The position numbers were made by a program, and so were the translations under genes. Positions 1-7,598 of a DNA stretch of 43,864 nt are shown in pieces (the stretch's first letter is position 1; each line of letters opens with the position of its first letter). The notes under the pieces were generated by a model. The model was not told the origin of the DNA. It saw only the letters and a list, made by a program, of their open reading frames with translations, and searched no databases. The stretch lies in NCBI GenBank assembly GCA_002423285.1, contig DIVF01000027.1, forward strand, positions 1-43,864. The letters are read 5' to 3'. The DNA comes from Micavibrio sp. UBA6139. Its GTDB lineage: Bacteria; Pseudomonadota; Alphaproteobacteria; Micavibrionales; Micavibrionaceae.

Positions 1-228
1 CCGGACTTTTGCAACAGGCCTAATGTAGCTTTTCTGCACAATAATTATAGACTGCAAACATCCTGTGCAGGCAGAGATGACACTTAAAAAGTGATGTCTG
101 CGAAAGTCTTAAAGAGTTTAAACCCTATGAAAAAAGGCGTTCTTCAAGAGCCTTGAACTGTTCTGCGTATTTATCGGGGTTTTGTCTTTATCAGCTTTTG
201 AATGCTCATGCGCGGCTTTCAAAGATTT
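1..228. other. gene-free left edge with possible coding remnant
   Basis: No complete gene is visible here. On the minus strand, positions 187 down to 125 can be read as a protein-like tail rich in charged residues (ending ...KALEERLFS then TAG), but stop codons lie immediately upstream in that frame and the AbiEii toxin gene ends just before it. It may be the tail of a lost gene or chance. Positions 11-18 and 34-43 (GCAACAGG and CTGCACAATA) recur in the same order at 5765-5788, beyond the IS30 element. Confidence 0.3.
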
Positions 229-1176
229 TTAAAGATTGGCTACGAGCTTTTGAAACAAAGCTAATACTTCATCAAAATCCGGCTGGGCTTGGTAATACAA
301 AGTGCGGGTGGATTGATAGGCGGATTTGTATAAATCCCGCGTTGCCTTGTCCCGCAATAAAAAGGCTTCGTTTTCGGCAATCACCGGATTATCCGCGCTG
401 CGGAACCGTTTTTCTTTATGGGCCAGATATTCGGGTGTGCCGATAAATTTCACTGTTTCCACATCCTGCAACAGGCAATAAACATCATAATAATGCCGCA
501 TGAAGTTAACGGGGAATTTCCCCGTTTCCTGCTGCTGGCGATATTTGGTGGATATGGTTTGCAGTTTTTCGACCAGCGTATAGCCGGGATGATAGCAAGA
601 AACATCCACGGCGCGGTTGTCGGTGATCGGCACTTTGCCGACCGCGTAATCATAGGCCCATGAACTGATGGTTCTGGGGAAGTTTGGCGTTATATCGTCA
701 AACCCGACTTCCAGCAAAATCCCGTCTTTCAGGCCATCAATCTTTTCTCCGATATTCTGATAGTACAGGCGGATGCCGCCGCTTCGATATTTTGCATCGT
801 CAAAGGCGGTATCACGCTGAACGTCATGGATGCCGTCAATCCTGATGGTTGCGGCCAGCCAGTTGTAAAAATCTTTCCGGCCTTGGCAATGTTCCGGCTT
901 GTCGTGATTGCGGCCCGTTTTTATATCCATCCCTGTGGGTGGCTCAATCCGAATGTCTATGTCTTCGGAAAAACGGTGTATCAGCCCGAAGCCTTTGGAA
1001 AGGGACGTTCCGCCCTTCAATTCAAACGCCATGCCGATCGTTTGCAGCCCGTAAAGGCAGTGCATAATCCAGTAGTCTTTTTCAATCAAGCCGGGGGCAA
1101 TATCCATTTCCGCCGCCACAATGCGAATGAGGGCGGAGAAATCAGGATGATTATGCAAGAATCCGTCAGTGGACAT
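229..1176 (-). CDS. abiEii: AbiEii-family nucleotidyltransferase toxin
   Basis: Probable toxin of a type IV AbiE toxin-antitoxin (abortive infection) system. AbiEii proteins are nucleotidyltransferases that block growth when not countered by AbiEi. The 315-residue protein carries the family's core motif, GGTSLSK followed about nine residues later by RFSEDIDIRI, which holds the metal-binding acidic residues of the polymerase-beta-like fold. Length is normal for the family. The start codon lies inside the last codons of the upstream antitoxin gene (11-nt overlap) and has no clear ribosome binding site of its own, so translation is probably coupled to the antitoxin. The pair sits next to a relaxase gene and an IS element, a setting typical of mobile or defence cargo. 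The assignment rests on the motif, the partner and the gene order. Confidence 0.87.
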   Translation of the reverse strand: MSTDGFLHNHPDFSALIRIVAAEMDIAPGLIEKDYWIMHCLYGLQTIGMAFELKGGTSLSKGFGLIHRFSEDIDIRIEPPTGMDIKTGRNHDKPEHCQGRKDFYNWLAATIRIDGIHDVQRDTAFDDAKYRSGGIRLYYQNIGEKIDGLKDGILLEVGFDDITPNFPRTISSWAYDYAVGKVPITDNRAVDVSCYHPGYTLVEKLQTISTKYRQQQETGKFPVNFMRHYYDVYCLLQDVETVKFIGTPEYLAHKEKRFRSADNPVIAENEAFLLRDKATRDLYKSAYQSTRTLYYQAQPDFDEVLALFQKLVANL

Positions 1177-1762
1177 ACTGTAATCTATCGTCCATCAGGA
1201 GCGCAGCAAAGAGCTTCCTAGCCTTTGCCCCGCCATATTCGCGCACGGCCTCGGTCAGGGCGCGTTTTTCCATTGAATCGGCCTTACTTTTAACCTGTTT
1301 CAAGACCTGTTCCCTATCCTCGGCAAGCTGGTCGAGGTTATTGACCACATCGACCAGCAAAAATTCCGGTGTGGCTTTCCCCGGAAAATAGGGCTTCATG
1401 GCAAAGCGGAATGTCCGCCCCCCCAGCTTGAAGCGGCCATGCCGCTTGTGGTTATAAACAACCGTTTCGTTATAAAGCTGGGTCGCCCCCAGCCCCAAGG
1501 CGTTATACAGGTTGGGGGAGGTCAGCAAGAAACGATCATCTTTCAGGAATGCCCGCACCAGCGTTTCATCATCGGCGGGGGCTGGGCCGAAGGCGGTCAT
1601 TTGGGGGCAGTAATACAGCCCGCCGGACAGCTTCACCAGAACACCGCTTTCCTGTAGCTGGCGCAAATGGCGATCAACGGCATTTGACCATTGTTCCAGA
1701 TCGGCGCGGCGGTAAACCGCCCCCGGCTGGAAATGGTCTTTGAATTGCTCAACGGCGTTCAT
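1166..1762 (-). CDS. abiEi: AbiEi-family antitoxin / transcriptional regulator
   Basis: Likely antitoxin partner of the downstream AbiEii toxin. AbiEi proteins have an N-terminal winged helix that represses the operon and a C-terminal domain that neutralises the toxin. The N-terminal segment (AVDRHLRQLQESGVLVKLSGG) reads like a winged helix ending in the usual G-L-Y-Y wing, followed by the 'FGPAPADDETLVRAFLKDD' and 'PNLYNALGLG' stretches seen in this family. I place the start at the ATG at 1762 (198 residues), not at the longer open-frame start at 1810, because GAGGA lies seven bases before it. The gene overlaps the toxin by 11 nt. An imperfect inverted repeat upstream (1805-1835) is a candidate self-repression site. 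Family assignment is good; antitoxin function is inferred from its partner. Confidence 0.82.
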   Translation of the reverse strand: MNAVEQFKDHFQPGAVYRRADLEQWSNAVDRHLRQLQESGVLVKLSGGLYYCPQMTAFGPAPADDETLVRAFLKDDRFLLTSPNLYNALGLGATQLYNETVVYNHKRHGRFKLGGRTFRFAMKPYFPGKATPEFLLVDVVNNLDQLAEDREQVLKQVKSKADSMEKRALTEAVREYGGAKARKLFAALLMDDRLQYVH

Positions 1763-1804
1763 GGCGTTTTCCTCTATTTCCAGACTATCGAGAATCCGTC
1801 TGCA

Positions 1805-1835
1805 TTGCAAGAAATTTCATTTAAAATTCATGCAA
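1805..1835 (-). promoter_or_regulatory. candidate AbiEi operator (inverted repeat)
   Basis: Imperfect inverted repeat: left arm TTGCAAGAAATTT at 1805-1817, right arm AAATTCATGCAA at 1824-1835, matching at 11 of 13 positions once one base is gapped. It lies 43-73 nt upstream of the antitoxin start in AT-rich DNA, where AbiE operons usually keep the repeats bound by AbiEi. No clear -35/-10 pair was identified. Confidence 0.35.
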
Positions 1836-1960
1836 CTCTAACCCATTGTGAACCTCAGGAATCAGCTTATAGTCCGAAAAACAAGCGGTTAGGCGCAGCC
1901 TGTATTTCCGTAAATAAAGATTAACATTCCCCTGCTATCCTGAATAAAGAAGGGCTAATA

Positions 1961-2006
1961 GCGCACTTACGCAAACTCCGTTTGCCGTGCTAAGAGTGCG
2001 GCCCTG
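1961..2006. other. oriT: candidate oriT (IncQ/MobQ-like nic region)
   Basis: A perfect 6-bp inverted repeat, GCAAAC-TCC-GTTTGC, lies at 1971-1985. Read on the minus strand it is followed at once by GTAAGTGCGC (1970-1961), which matches the core recalled for IncQ (RSF1010/R1162) nick regions. On the plus strand a weaker version, TAAGAGTGCGGCCCT, follows at 1991-2005. An inverted repeat beside a TAAGTGCGC core, upstream of the relaxase gene, is the usual layout for MobQ transfer origins. The nicked strand cannot be settled by reading; the minus strand match is better. The rest of the 1836-2141 gap shows no gene. Confidence 0.6.
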
Positions 2007-2141
2007 CCGGGCCTTGCGGGTCAGCTTGCGCTGCCCCTGATGTTGTTGTCCCGCCCGGCAATTTGTAGAACCGGGCGAAACAACAATAGTTTTGAACAAC
2101 AATAAATCGCCCTTAAAAATGAGAAAGGTTTCGGGGAAACC

Positions 2142-4205
2142 TTGGCGATTTATCATTGCTCATTGCGGGTGTTCTCACGCTCTGAAGGCCACTCTGCCGT
2201 GGCCGCCGCCGCTTATCGCGCCGGAGCCGTGATCACGGATGAGCGCAGCGGACGAACTCACCGCTACCAGCACCGCAAGGGCGTTGTTGCTTCGTTCATC
2301 CTGACCCCGCCCCACGCCCCGGACATCTTCCAGTCCCGCGCCCATTTGTGGAATGCGGCTGAGGACGCGGAAACCCGCAAAAACTCCCGTGTCGCACGGG
2401 AGATCATTCTGGCCCTGCCGCATGAATTATCCGGGTCCGACCGCCAAGCCCTGACCCGCGATATGGGCCTGTGGCTGGTCGAACGCTATGGCGTTGTCGT
2501 CGATACCGCGCTTCATAGCCCAGTCGCAGGTGATGGGCATGACCCCCGCAACCACCACGCCCATCTTCTGTTTACGACCCGCGAGGTCACAGAAGAGGGC
2601 TTGGGCAAGAAAACCCGCATTCTCGATGACAAGGAGCAAGGTCCGCACGAGATCGAGATGATCCGTGATGTCTGGGAAGCCCTCGCCAATGCCGCATTGC
2701 GGCAAGCCGGGTATTCCGACATGCAGATTGATAAGCGGACCTTGGAAGACCAAGGCATCGACCGGATTCCCCAGATTCATGTCGGGCCGGAAGCCAAGGG
2801 CGCAGAAAAACTAAAAGAAAGGCAGGAAGAATCAGAAAAAACCGAAGACGATGAAGAAGGCGATAGTGAAGGAAGCGGTAAAGGGGATGCCGGTAGCACC
2901 GGCGGGCCTACTCTTAAAAGCAAAACCGTGGAAGACGGCAAGGGCCGGGAGATTGATTATAAAACCGTAGACCAGACCCGCAGCCGTACGGATTTTGTCG
3001 AAGAAATCAAGCGGATCAATAATCAAAGGGCCGTGTATTCTGATTTTCCGCTGGCGGTTCAGATTGATCGTATTGAAAGGCTGATGGACCGGCTGGATAA
3101 CAGGGTAAAGAATTTTGAAACGCTTTATTCCAGAACCAGCCTTCCTCATGCTTTAAAAAGGTCGATCATTGAGGTCATCCGGTTCTCAAAAACCCTGCTT
3201 ATGTCCCGCATACAGGCAAGAGAAACAGTCCAAACTTTCAAAGAAGAACGCAAGGCCAGGTTCGAGCGGCAATATTTCCGCTACGGGCAGCCTTACCGTG
3301 TGGGGATTCACCAGCAGATCAGGGAAATGAAATTCCAGCTTCAAAGATTAGAGCAAACCGCAGATGATTATAAACGCTACAAGGGATTTGTTGACCACAT
3401 CGAAAAAGAAATTAAGGGCCACCCCTCTATTATCTTTTCAGAAGCAGGAAGAAGTGGTTTACCGCAGAGATATATAACCACAGGGGAAATGTCTTTAAAA
3501 CTTGCCCTTAAAGCCGATCTTGTAAGGAGTAGCCTGCCGGATCATGTTGCAGCGAAGATAACTTCCCAAAAGGAACGAGGGGTAAGATTAACGGAAACCT
3601 ATAACCAGAATTACCTTCATCCCGTAAAGACAGAAGCCAAAGCGGATTTGAACTTTAAGGTCAGTTTCAATGCGCCATCTACATTGAACCAGAAAGCAGA
3701 TTTTAATCCTTCCTACGTTCAAAAAATGAGTGAACGAATACCGGGACTTCAACACGCGATAGCGGAATACGAACGATCAAACCCAAGCCCAAAAATATCA
3801 TTCATCCCCGCCAGTGAAATCACCACCCGTTGGCAGGAAGAAATAATCAGGGACTGGAAGCGAGAGAATCCTCAATCTGTCAGCACGACAAAACATGATG
3901 ATTCCTCAATGCAGCGAAGGCACTTTAATCTAAATAGCGTCGATCATGTTTCTGTAAGACGGGCAGTTTACGGGCAGGAAAGAGAAAAAGTCAGACAGGA
4001 ATCAGCAATCGCCAGAGAGCGCGTTCCGCCCAAGTACAGCGCAGAGCCATACTCTTCATTTTCAGAGGAAACACTTAAACCGAAAATGTCCGACCGCTTC
4101 AACAGTTCCGCTTTTGATCCGGCCCATGAACCTGTAGCAAGCGACCCTGAATTAAAAAGAAATCCGCCGCCGGAGGGGACCAGCGGCGGCGATTTCAGAA
4201 TTTAA
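2142..4205 (+). CDS. mobA: MobA/MobL-family relaxase
   Basis: Nicks the transfer origin and covalently pilots the DNA strand during conjugative mobilization. The N-terminal ~240 residues match the MobA/MobL domain: the AAAAYRAG motif places a tyrosine at residue 25, the position of the catalytic tyrosine in IncQ MobA, and the metal-binding histidines cluster at 133-141 (HDPRNHHAH), with the usual TTRE following. The EDQGIDRIPQIHVG segment near residue 205-220 is also typical. The rest (about 235-687) is charged and helical, with no visible helicase or primase motif. The start is TTG at 2142, with GGGGA just before it. The probable oriT lies directly upstream. The 3' half looks more AT-rich than the 5' half. 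No coupling protein or type IV secretion gene is present, so any transfer would need helper functions. Confidence 0.9.
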   Translation: MAIYHCSLRVFSRSEGHSAVAAAAYRAGAVITDERSGRTHRYQHRKGVVASFILTPPHAPDIFQSRAHLWNAAEDAETRKNSRVAREIILALPHELSGSDRQALTRDMGLWLVERYGVVVDTALHSPVAGDGHDPRNHHAHLLFTTREVTEEGLGKKTRILDDKEQGPHEIEMIRDVWEALANAALRQAGYSDMQIDKRTLEDQGIDRIPQIHVGPEAKGAEKLKERQEESEKTEDDEEGDSEGSGKGDAGSTGGPTLKSKTVEDGKGREIDYKTVDQTRSRTDFVEEIKRINNQRAVYSDFPLAVQIDRIERLMDRLDNRVKNFETLYSRTSLPHALKRSIIEVIRFSKTLLMSRIQARETVQTFKEERKARFERQYFRYGQPYRVGIHQQIREMKFQLQRLEQTADDYKRYKGFVDHIEKEIKGHPSIIFSEAGRSGLPQRYITTGEMSLKLALKADLVRSSLPDHVAAKITSQKERGVRLTETYNQNYLHPVKTEAKADLNFKVSFNAPSTLNQKADFNPSYVQKMSERIPGLQHAIAEYERSNPSPKISFIPASEITTRWQEEIIRDWKRENPQSVSTTKHDDSSMQRRHFNLNSVDHVSVRRAVYGQEREKVRQESAIARERVPPKYSAEPYSSFSEETLKPKMSDRFNSSAFDPAHEPVASDPELKRNPPPEGTSGGDFRI

Positions 4206-4374
4206 ATGTCAGGGAAATCCGGGCGCGGGTGATGTTTTCCAGTGTCGCCAAAGCGTTCCTGCGTTCCGGCGTTTCAGGTTCACTCCGAACCAGTGCGCCT
4301 ATCGCGGCTGCGTAGAGAGCACTTAATTGAATTTCAGTCCGGCCTTTCAGTTCGTAAGTTGTTATCAGTTGCAT
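4195..4374 (-). CDS. small protein of unknown function beside relaxase
   Basis: A 59-residue protein starting MQLITTYELKGR, convergent with the relaxase gene and overlapping its end by 11 nt. The ATG at 4374 is preferred over the longer open-frame start because AGGAG sits seven bases upstream. The sequence has a helical middle and a PERRNALATLENITR segment that resembles small conserved proteins I associate with mobile elements of proteobacteria; this is memory of the pattern, not a search result. Function is unknown. Its position at a mobilization gene suggests an accessory or stability role. Confidence 0.6.
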   Translation of the reverse strand: MQLITTYELKGRTEIQLSALYAAAIGALVRSEPETPERRNALATLENITRARISLTFKF

Positions 4375-4693
4375 CGTTTTCTCCTGTTCCGGCCGCTCCA
4401 ATTGCAGCCTTGTGGAACCGGAAAAAGCGACGCACCGGATCGTGCCAGCACCCGTAGGGCCGAAACGTCAGAGAAGGAGCGCGAAGCGCTTGCGGCAGAA
4501 ACGGGGACGGCGCAAGGCTTCCACGAAAAGGCGGACATGGTGCGGACGGACAGAAATCGACATTGATAACGCCCCGGAAGGGCCGGATTGAATGCGAATG
4601 CTCTAAGCGGCATCGACCCATTGCCAAAACCCTGCAAATGGACGAAAATCCGGCTGATGTTGCGCTGAAAACGTGAGTCCGCAACACGCCCCT
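4375..4693. other. GC-rich gap without convincing gene
   Basis: About 320 nt between the small gene and the IS30 element. Several overlapping open frames run through it on both strands, but none has a believable ribosome binding site or protein-like composition; they follow from the high GC content. A short hairpin (GCGC-GAA-GCGC) occurs near 4480. Nothing else was recognised. Confidence 0.4.
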
Positions 4694-5677
4694 TTAGCTA
4701 ACCAAAGCAACTTTGCGCAATGACGATGGCCTTGAGAAGACCTCCATCGGCGTCCTGAATCCTAGCACGGCGCGTGGCCTGTTGTTAAGCCGGTCTTGAA
4801 CGTCCCGAACATCTTGCGCGGAAACTGTCGTGAAGTCGGTGGATTTCGGGAAGTACTGGCGGACAAGGCCGTTGGTGTGTTCGTTCAACCCGCGTTCCCA
4901 AGAATGGTAAGGCTTGGCGAAGAAGGTATCGGCTTTCAGGGTTTTTCCGAACTCCCAGCCGTTGTCCATCGTGATCGTGAGAACTTTTTTCTTGTCATTA
5001 TAAAGCGATGTTTCAATGGCCTCCGCAACGGAGGCGGATTTCGGTTCCTGCACCAAAGCCAGACGCAGGAACTTAGAACCACGATCAACCATGCTGACGA
5101 GAACGCCGCGATGCTGACTGCCAACAATCGTGTCCAGCTCCCAATCTCCGACGCGGGATTTTTGTTCGACGATGGCGGGACGCTGGTCGATATCCACGCG
5201 GCCAGGAATTGGACCTTTTCTGCGGTCTGGAATGCCGAACCTTGAGCCATAGCGTCTGTAGCGCCGTCCGCCGTGGCGAAGATGACGGTAGAGGCTTCCG
5301 CCACGGAACCTGTCCTGCCAGACATGATAGTAAATGCGTTCATAGCCGATGGTCGGCAGTTTAGACTGGCGGTATTTCATCCAGCCGCTGATTTGCTGGG
5401 GGCTCCAGCCCAACCGCAACTTCTCCTCCACGAATGCGATAATCTCCGGCGTCAACTTCGACTGTCGCCGCCGTTTTGCCCGTCGCCGCTTGTCCGCAAG
5501 CCCTTGCGCCAGATGGTAATAATATTTCCCATCAACCGTGTTTCTTTTGCGCTCACGGCCTACAGAGCAACGGTGGACGCCGACTTCCCGGGCGATTTCT
5601 GCGTCCGAATATCCTCTTTTTGTAAGAACCTGGATGGATACGCGGTCTGCTTCTTCCAGTCGTTTATATCTTTTCAT
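4694..5677 (-). CDS. IS30-family transposase
   Basis: Catalyses movement of the IS30-type element. The 327-residue protein has an N-terminal helix-turn-helix (LTKRGYSDAEIAREVGVHRCS) preceded by the typical MKRYKRLEEADR opening, and a C-terminal DDE integrase core: Asp182 in GDWELDT, Asp238 in TMDNGWEFG and Glu266 in RGLNEHTNGLVRQYFPK, followed by the family's PKSTDF and LNNRPRAVLGFRTP blocks. Length and motif spacing are complete, so the gene appears functional. Its ribosome binding site (GGAGGAATCTTATG) lies inside a perfect 38-bp palindrome that should reduce translation from transcripts entering from outside. Confidence 0.95.
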   Translation of the reverse strand: MKRYKRLEEADRVSIQVLTKRGYSDAEIAREVGVHRCSVGRERKRNTVDGKYYYHLAQGLADKRRRAKRRRQSKLTPEIIAFVEEKLRLGWSPQQISGWMKYRQSKLPTIGYERIYYHVWQDRFRGGSLYRHLRHGGRRYRRYGSRFGIPDRRKGPIPGRVDIDQRPAIVEQKSRVGDWELDTIVGSQHRGVLVSMVDRGSKFLRLALVQEPKSASVAEAIETSLYNDKKKVLTITMDNGWEFGKTLKADTFFAKPYHSWERGLNEHTNGLVRQYFPKSTDFTTVSAQDVRDVQDRLNNRPRAVLGFRTPMEVFSRPSSLRKVALVS

Positions 5678-5715
5678 AAGATTCCTCCATTGGTTTAAAC
5701 CAATGGAGGAATCTT
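5678..5715 (-). promoter_or_regulatory. 38-bp palindrome covering transposase RBS
   Basis: A perfect palindrome centred between 5696 and 5697 (core CCATTGGTTTAAACCAATGG, arms continuing to AAGATT/AATCTT). One base separates it from nothing: it abuts the transposase ATG at 5677. In mRNA made from upstream, GGAGG would be locked in a 19-bp-arm hairpin, a layout known from IS10 and IS50, where it blocks translation of read-through transcripts. A transcript starting inside the palindrome would escape this. The role is inferred. Confidence 0.6.
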
Positions 5716-5985
5716 CTCTAATTTGCTATCGTCCTGATGCACGTTGCTTTGTTAACGAGAAACGGCAACAGGAAAGTCCTGCACAATATCTACACAGGCA
5801 AAAATGGCTGATTTTATACGTTTAAATTCAAATATTTATAATGTCTGCCACATCGCGCGGGGATGACAACAAGTTAAGGGGCAGGGCTTGTTGTGGATAA
5901 TATTCTTGCCTATCTCAATCATACCTCGCTAAAACTCGGGATGGCGATATAACGGGCAGCATATAATAGATAAAAGGGTGTCGTT

Positions 5986-6522
5986 TTGAAAAAAATTCTC
6001 CAATTGGCTGGGTTTTGTGCGGTTCTGCTGGCTTCGGCCCAAGGGGCTATGGCGGCGGAAGATCGCGCCTTGGCGATTACCGTTTACCCGACAATCATTG
6101 ATGGCTGTTACACGCAAGTGGAGGCTGAAGCCGAACAGGCCATCCGCATTCACAGTGAATTGATGGTCATTGGCCTGAATTGCCAGCATATGACCCCGGC
6201 GGGCCAGAAGAACCTGTATCAGAGCTACCGCGAGTTCACATCCCGCCATTCCGACCTGTTTGCGCGGTATGAGCGCACAATGCTGGGCTATTACGCCCGG
6301 ACCAAGTCCACCAACCCGGAAGCCAAGCTGAACACCATGCGGACCGAGTTTGCGAACAAAATTGCCCTCGATTCCGCCAGAATGCGTCCGGACCTGTTCT
6401 GCGGTCATTATATGCCCCGCATCCAGCGCGTTTCGACCATGCAAAAGACCGATATCCAGAAATGGGCGGCAACCTTCTTCCCCGGCCACCCGCCCAGCCA
6501 GCCAATTTGTGGGCAAAAGTAA
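5986..6522 (+). CDS. secreted protein of unknown function
   Basis: A 178-residue protein with a clear signal peptide: KK, hydrophobic LAGFCAVLLASA, and an AMA-A cleavage site near residue 23. The mature part is mainly helical and has four cysteines (DGCYT, LNCQH, LFCGH, PICGQ), which could form two disulfides in the periplasm. I do not recognise the family. The start is TTG at 5986, preceded by AAAAGGGTG. A TATAAT at 5962-5967 is a possible -10 box, but no good -35 partner is visible; the 228 nt between the IS element and this gene otherwise show nothing. The last codons and stop lie in a 17-bp sequence repeated exactly at 7599-7615, so the 3' end of this gene may have been a recombination or integration point. 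Confidence 0.7.
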   Translation: MKKILQLAGFCAVLLASAQGAMAAEDRALAITVYPTIIDGCYTQVEAEAEQAIRIHSELMVIGLNCQHMTPAGQKNLYQSYREFTSRHSDLFARYERTMLGYYARTKSTNPEAKLNTMRTEFANKIALDSARMRPDLFCGHYMPRIQRVSTMQKTDIQKWAATFFPGHPPSQPICGQK

Positions 6523-6525
6523 GCA
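6509..6525 (+). repeat. 17-bp direct repeat, left copy
   Basis: GTGGGCAAAAGTAAGCA, containing the last codons and TAA stop of the upstream gene. The identical 17 bases recur at 7599-7615. The two copies bracket about 1.07 kb holding one structured leader and one DUF1566 gene. Confidence 0.75.
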
Positions 6526-6604
6526 TGGCTTTCAGCTTGCTCAAACACCCTTCTTCACGTTATCCTTGGTATAAGGTCGGATAATTCCGATCCCGGGGCG
6601 TAGT

Positions 6605-6743
6605 AACCTCTTTTGTCTCAAGCGGCTGGCATCAGCCGTGACTGGTGCCGTTTTCACGACAGCATCAGGGGTGCCGTACCTCCTCGTCATAGGACCGGGG
6701 GGCGACGGTGTATGTCCAATGGCTCCGGTCAAAAAGACCGTCG
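6605..6743 (+). promoter_or_regulatory. structured leader with competing hairpins
   Basis: The 254 nt before the DUF1566 gene hold several perfect stems. CGGCTG-GCAT-CAGCCG lies at 6623-6638. CCGGTC at 6725-6730 can pair with GACCGG at 6693-6698, or (as CGGTC) with GACCG at 6736-6740; and CGACGGT (6703-6709) can pair with ACCGTCG (6737-6743). These pairings exclude one another, as in a switch or attenuator. No known riboswitch class was recognised. It could also be a structured recombination or transcription-stop region. Confidence 0.35.
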
Positions 6744-6776
6744 TGCCGTTTTCTTTGCCAAAGATCGGGGGTTATC

Positions 6777-7562
6777 ATGAATCGTCTTGTGATGCTGTTT
6801 GTTTTACACATCTTGCTCTGGGGCGTGCCAGCCTTTGCGCAATGCGCTAACCCAGCAGCCGATGAAGGCGAGATCATCTACAACACGGATTATAACGTAC
6901 ATCAATATTGCAATGGGTCGGCATGGATTGCGTTCGGGGCATTAAATCCCGGCGCAGGGGGCAGCGGTTGCGGTGTTCCCACGGGCATTGCAGGGGATCT
7001 GATGTACAACAGCGCCTATCATGTCCTGCAATATTGCGACGGGGATGACTGGCGGGCGGTGGGCGGAGGCATGGTAGGTTTATCCGGCCCTTCCGGTTGC
7101 ACGAATATCGGTGATCTGTGCGCGGACGGGACGGTTTTCGCCGGGTATCATCCGATTACGCAGGAACATCTGTTCATCCCAACCACAGATCAGGGCACGA
7201 CAAGCGCATGGAAAACGTCAACGGGTGTAAATGACATTGCCACCGATTCAACCTATGACGGACGGGCCAATACCAATCAGGTTGCGAACAGCACGACATT
7301 TCCGGCGTTTAAATTGTGCAAGGATTTAACAACAGGCGGGCATAGCGACTGGTATCTGCCCGCTCAGGTGGAGGCGTATTATTTATGGTCTGTGCGGGGG
7401 ACGATTGAAGCAGGGGGAAACATAACCAATTTCCAGAACGCCATTTACTGGTCTTCTACGGAGAACGGCACTACCAATGCGTGGAACCAGTTCTTCACCG
7501 ATGGCCTCCAGAACGGCAGCAATAAGGCTAATGCTATGTGGGTGAGGTGTGTGAGGCGTTGA
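6777..7562 (+). CDS. secreted DUF1566 (Lcl C-terminal-like) protein
   Basis: A 261-residue exported protein. The ATG at 6777 is chosen because it gives a clear signal peptide (MNRLVMLFVLHILLWGVPAFA, cleavage before QCANP) and follows GGGGG. Two tandem repeats come next, EIIYNTDYNVHQYCNGSAW and DLMYNSAYHVLQYCDGDDW, about 50 residues apart, each with one cysteine and aromatic residues. The C-terminal ~120 residues match DUF1566: GHSDWYLPAQVE, then YWSSTENGTTNAW and the closing MWVRCVRR. Proteins with this domain are often surface-exposed, and the fold resembles C-type-lectin-like domains. No ligand can be named. The gene, with its structured leader, lies between two exact 17-bp repeats and may be a small transferred unit. 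Confidence 0.82.
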   Translation: MNRLVMLFVLHILLWGVPAFAQCANPAADEGEIIYNTDYNVHQYCNGSAWIAFGALNPGAGGSGCGVPTGIAGDLMYNSAYHVLQYCDGDDWRAVGGGMVGLSGPSGCTNIGDLCADGTVFAGYHPITQEHLFIPTTDQGTTSAWKTSTGVNDIATDSTYDGRANTNQVANSTTFPAFKLCKDLTTGGHSDWYLPAQVEAYYLWSVRGTIEAGGNITNFQNAIYWSSTENGTTNAWNQFFTDGLQNGSNKANAMWVRCVRR

Positions 7563-7598
7563 GGCGGCGTTGAGCCTGCCCCAAAGCGACAAAAGGGC

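Larger units (their letters stand above)
4690..5760 (-). mobile_element. IS30-family insertion sequence
   Basis: The transposase gene is flanked by imperfect terminal inverted repeats. Reading inward, the left end (4697-4730) has GCTAACCAAAGCAAC then GACGATGGC; the right end (5757 down to 5725) has GTTAACAAAGCAAC then GACGATAGC. The shared blocks AAAGCAAC and GACGAT(A/G)GC support a real IR pair. Total length near 1.07 kb fits IS30 elements (about 1.0-1.25 kb). Exact outer ends and the short target duplication could not be fixed by eye; the stop codon of the transposase lies at or just outside the left repeat core. Confidence 0.72.

Noticed and set aside
826..1221. 131-codon open frame on the plus strand
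   Set aside because: Complement of the AbiEii toxin gene, which has convincing catalytic motifs.
4334..4687. 117-codon open frame on the minus strand
   Set aside because: GC-rich gap where open frames arise by chance on both strands; Cys/Pro/Ser-rich composition and no ribosome binding site.
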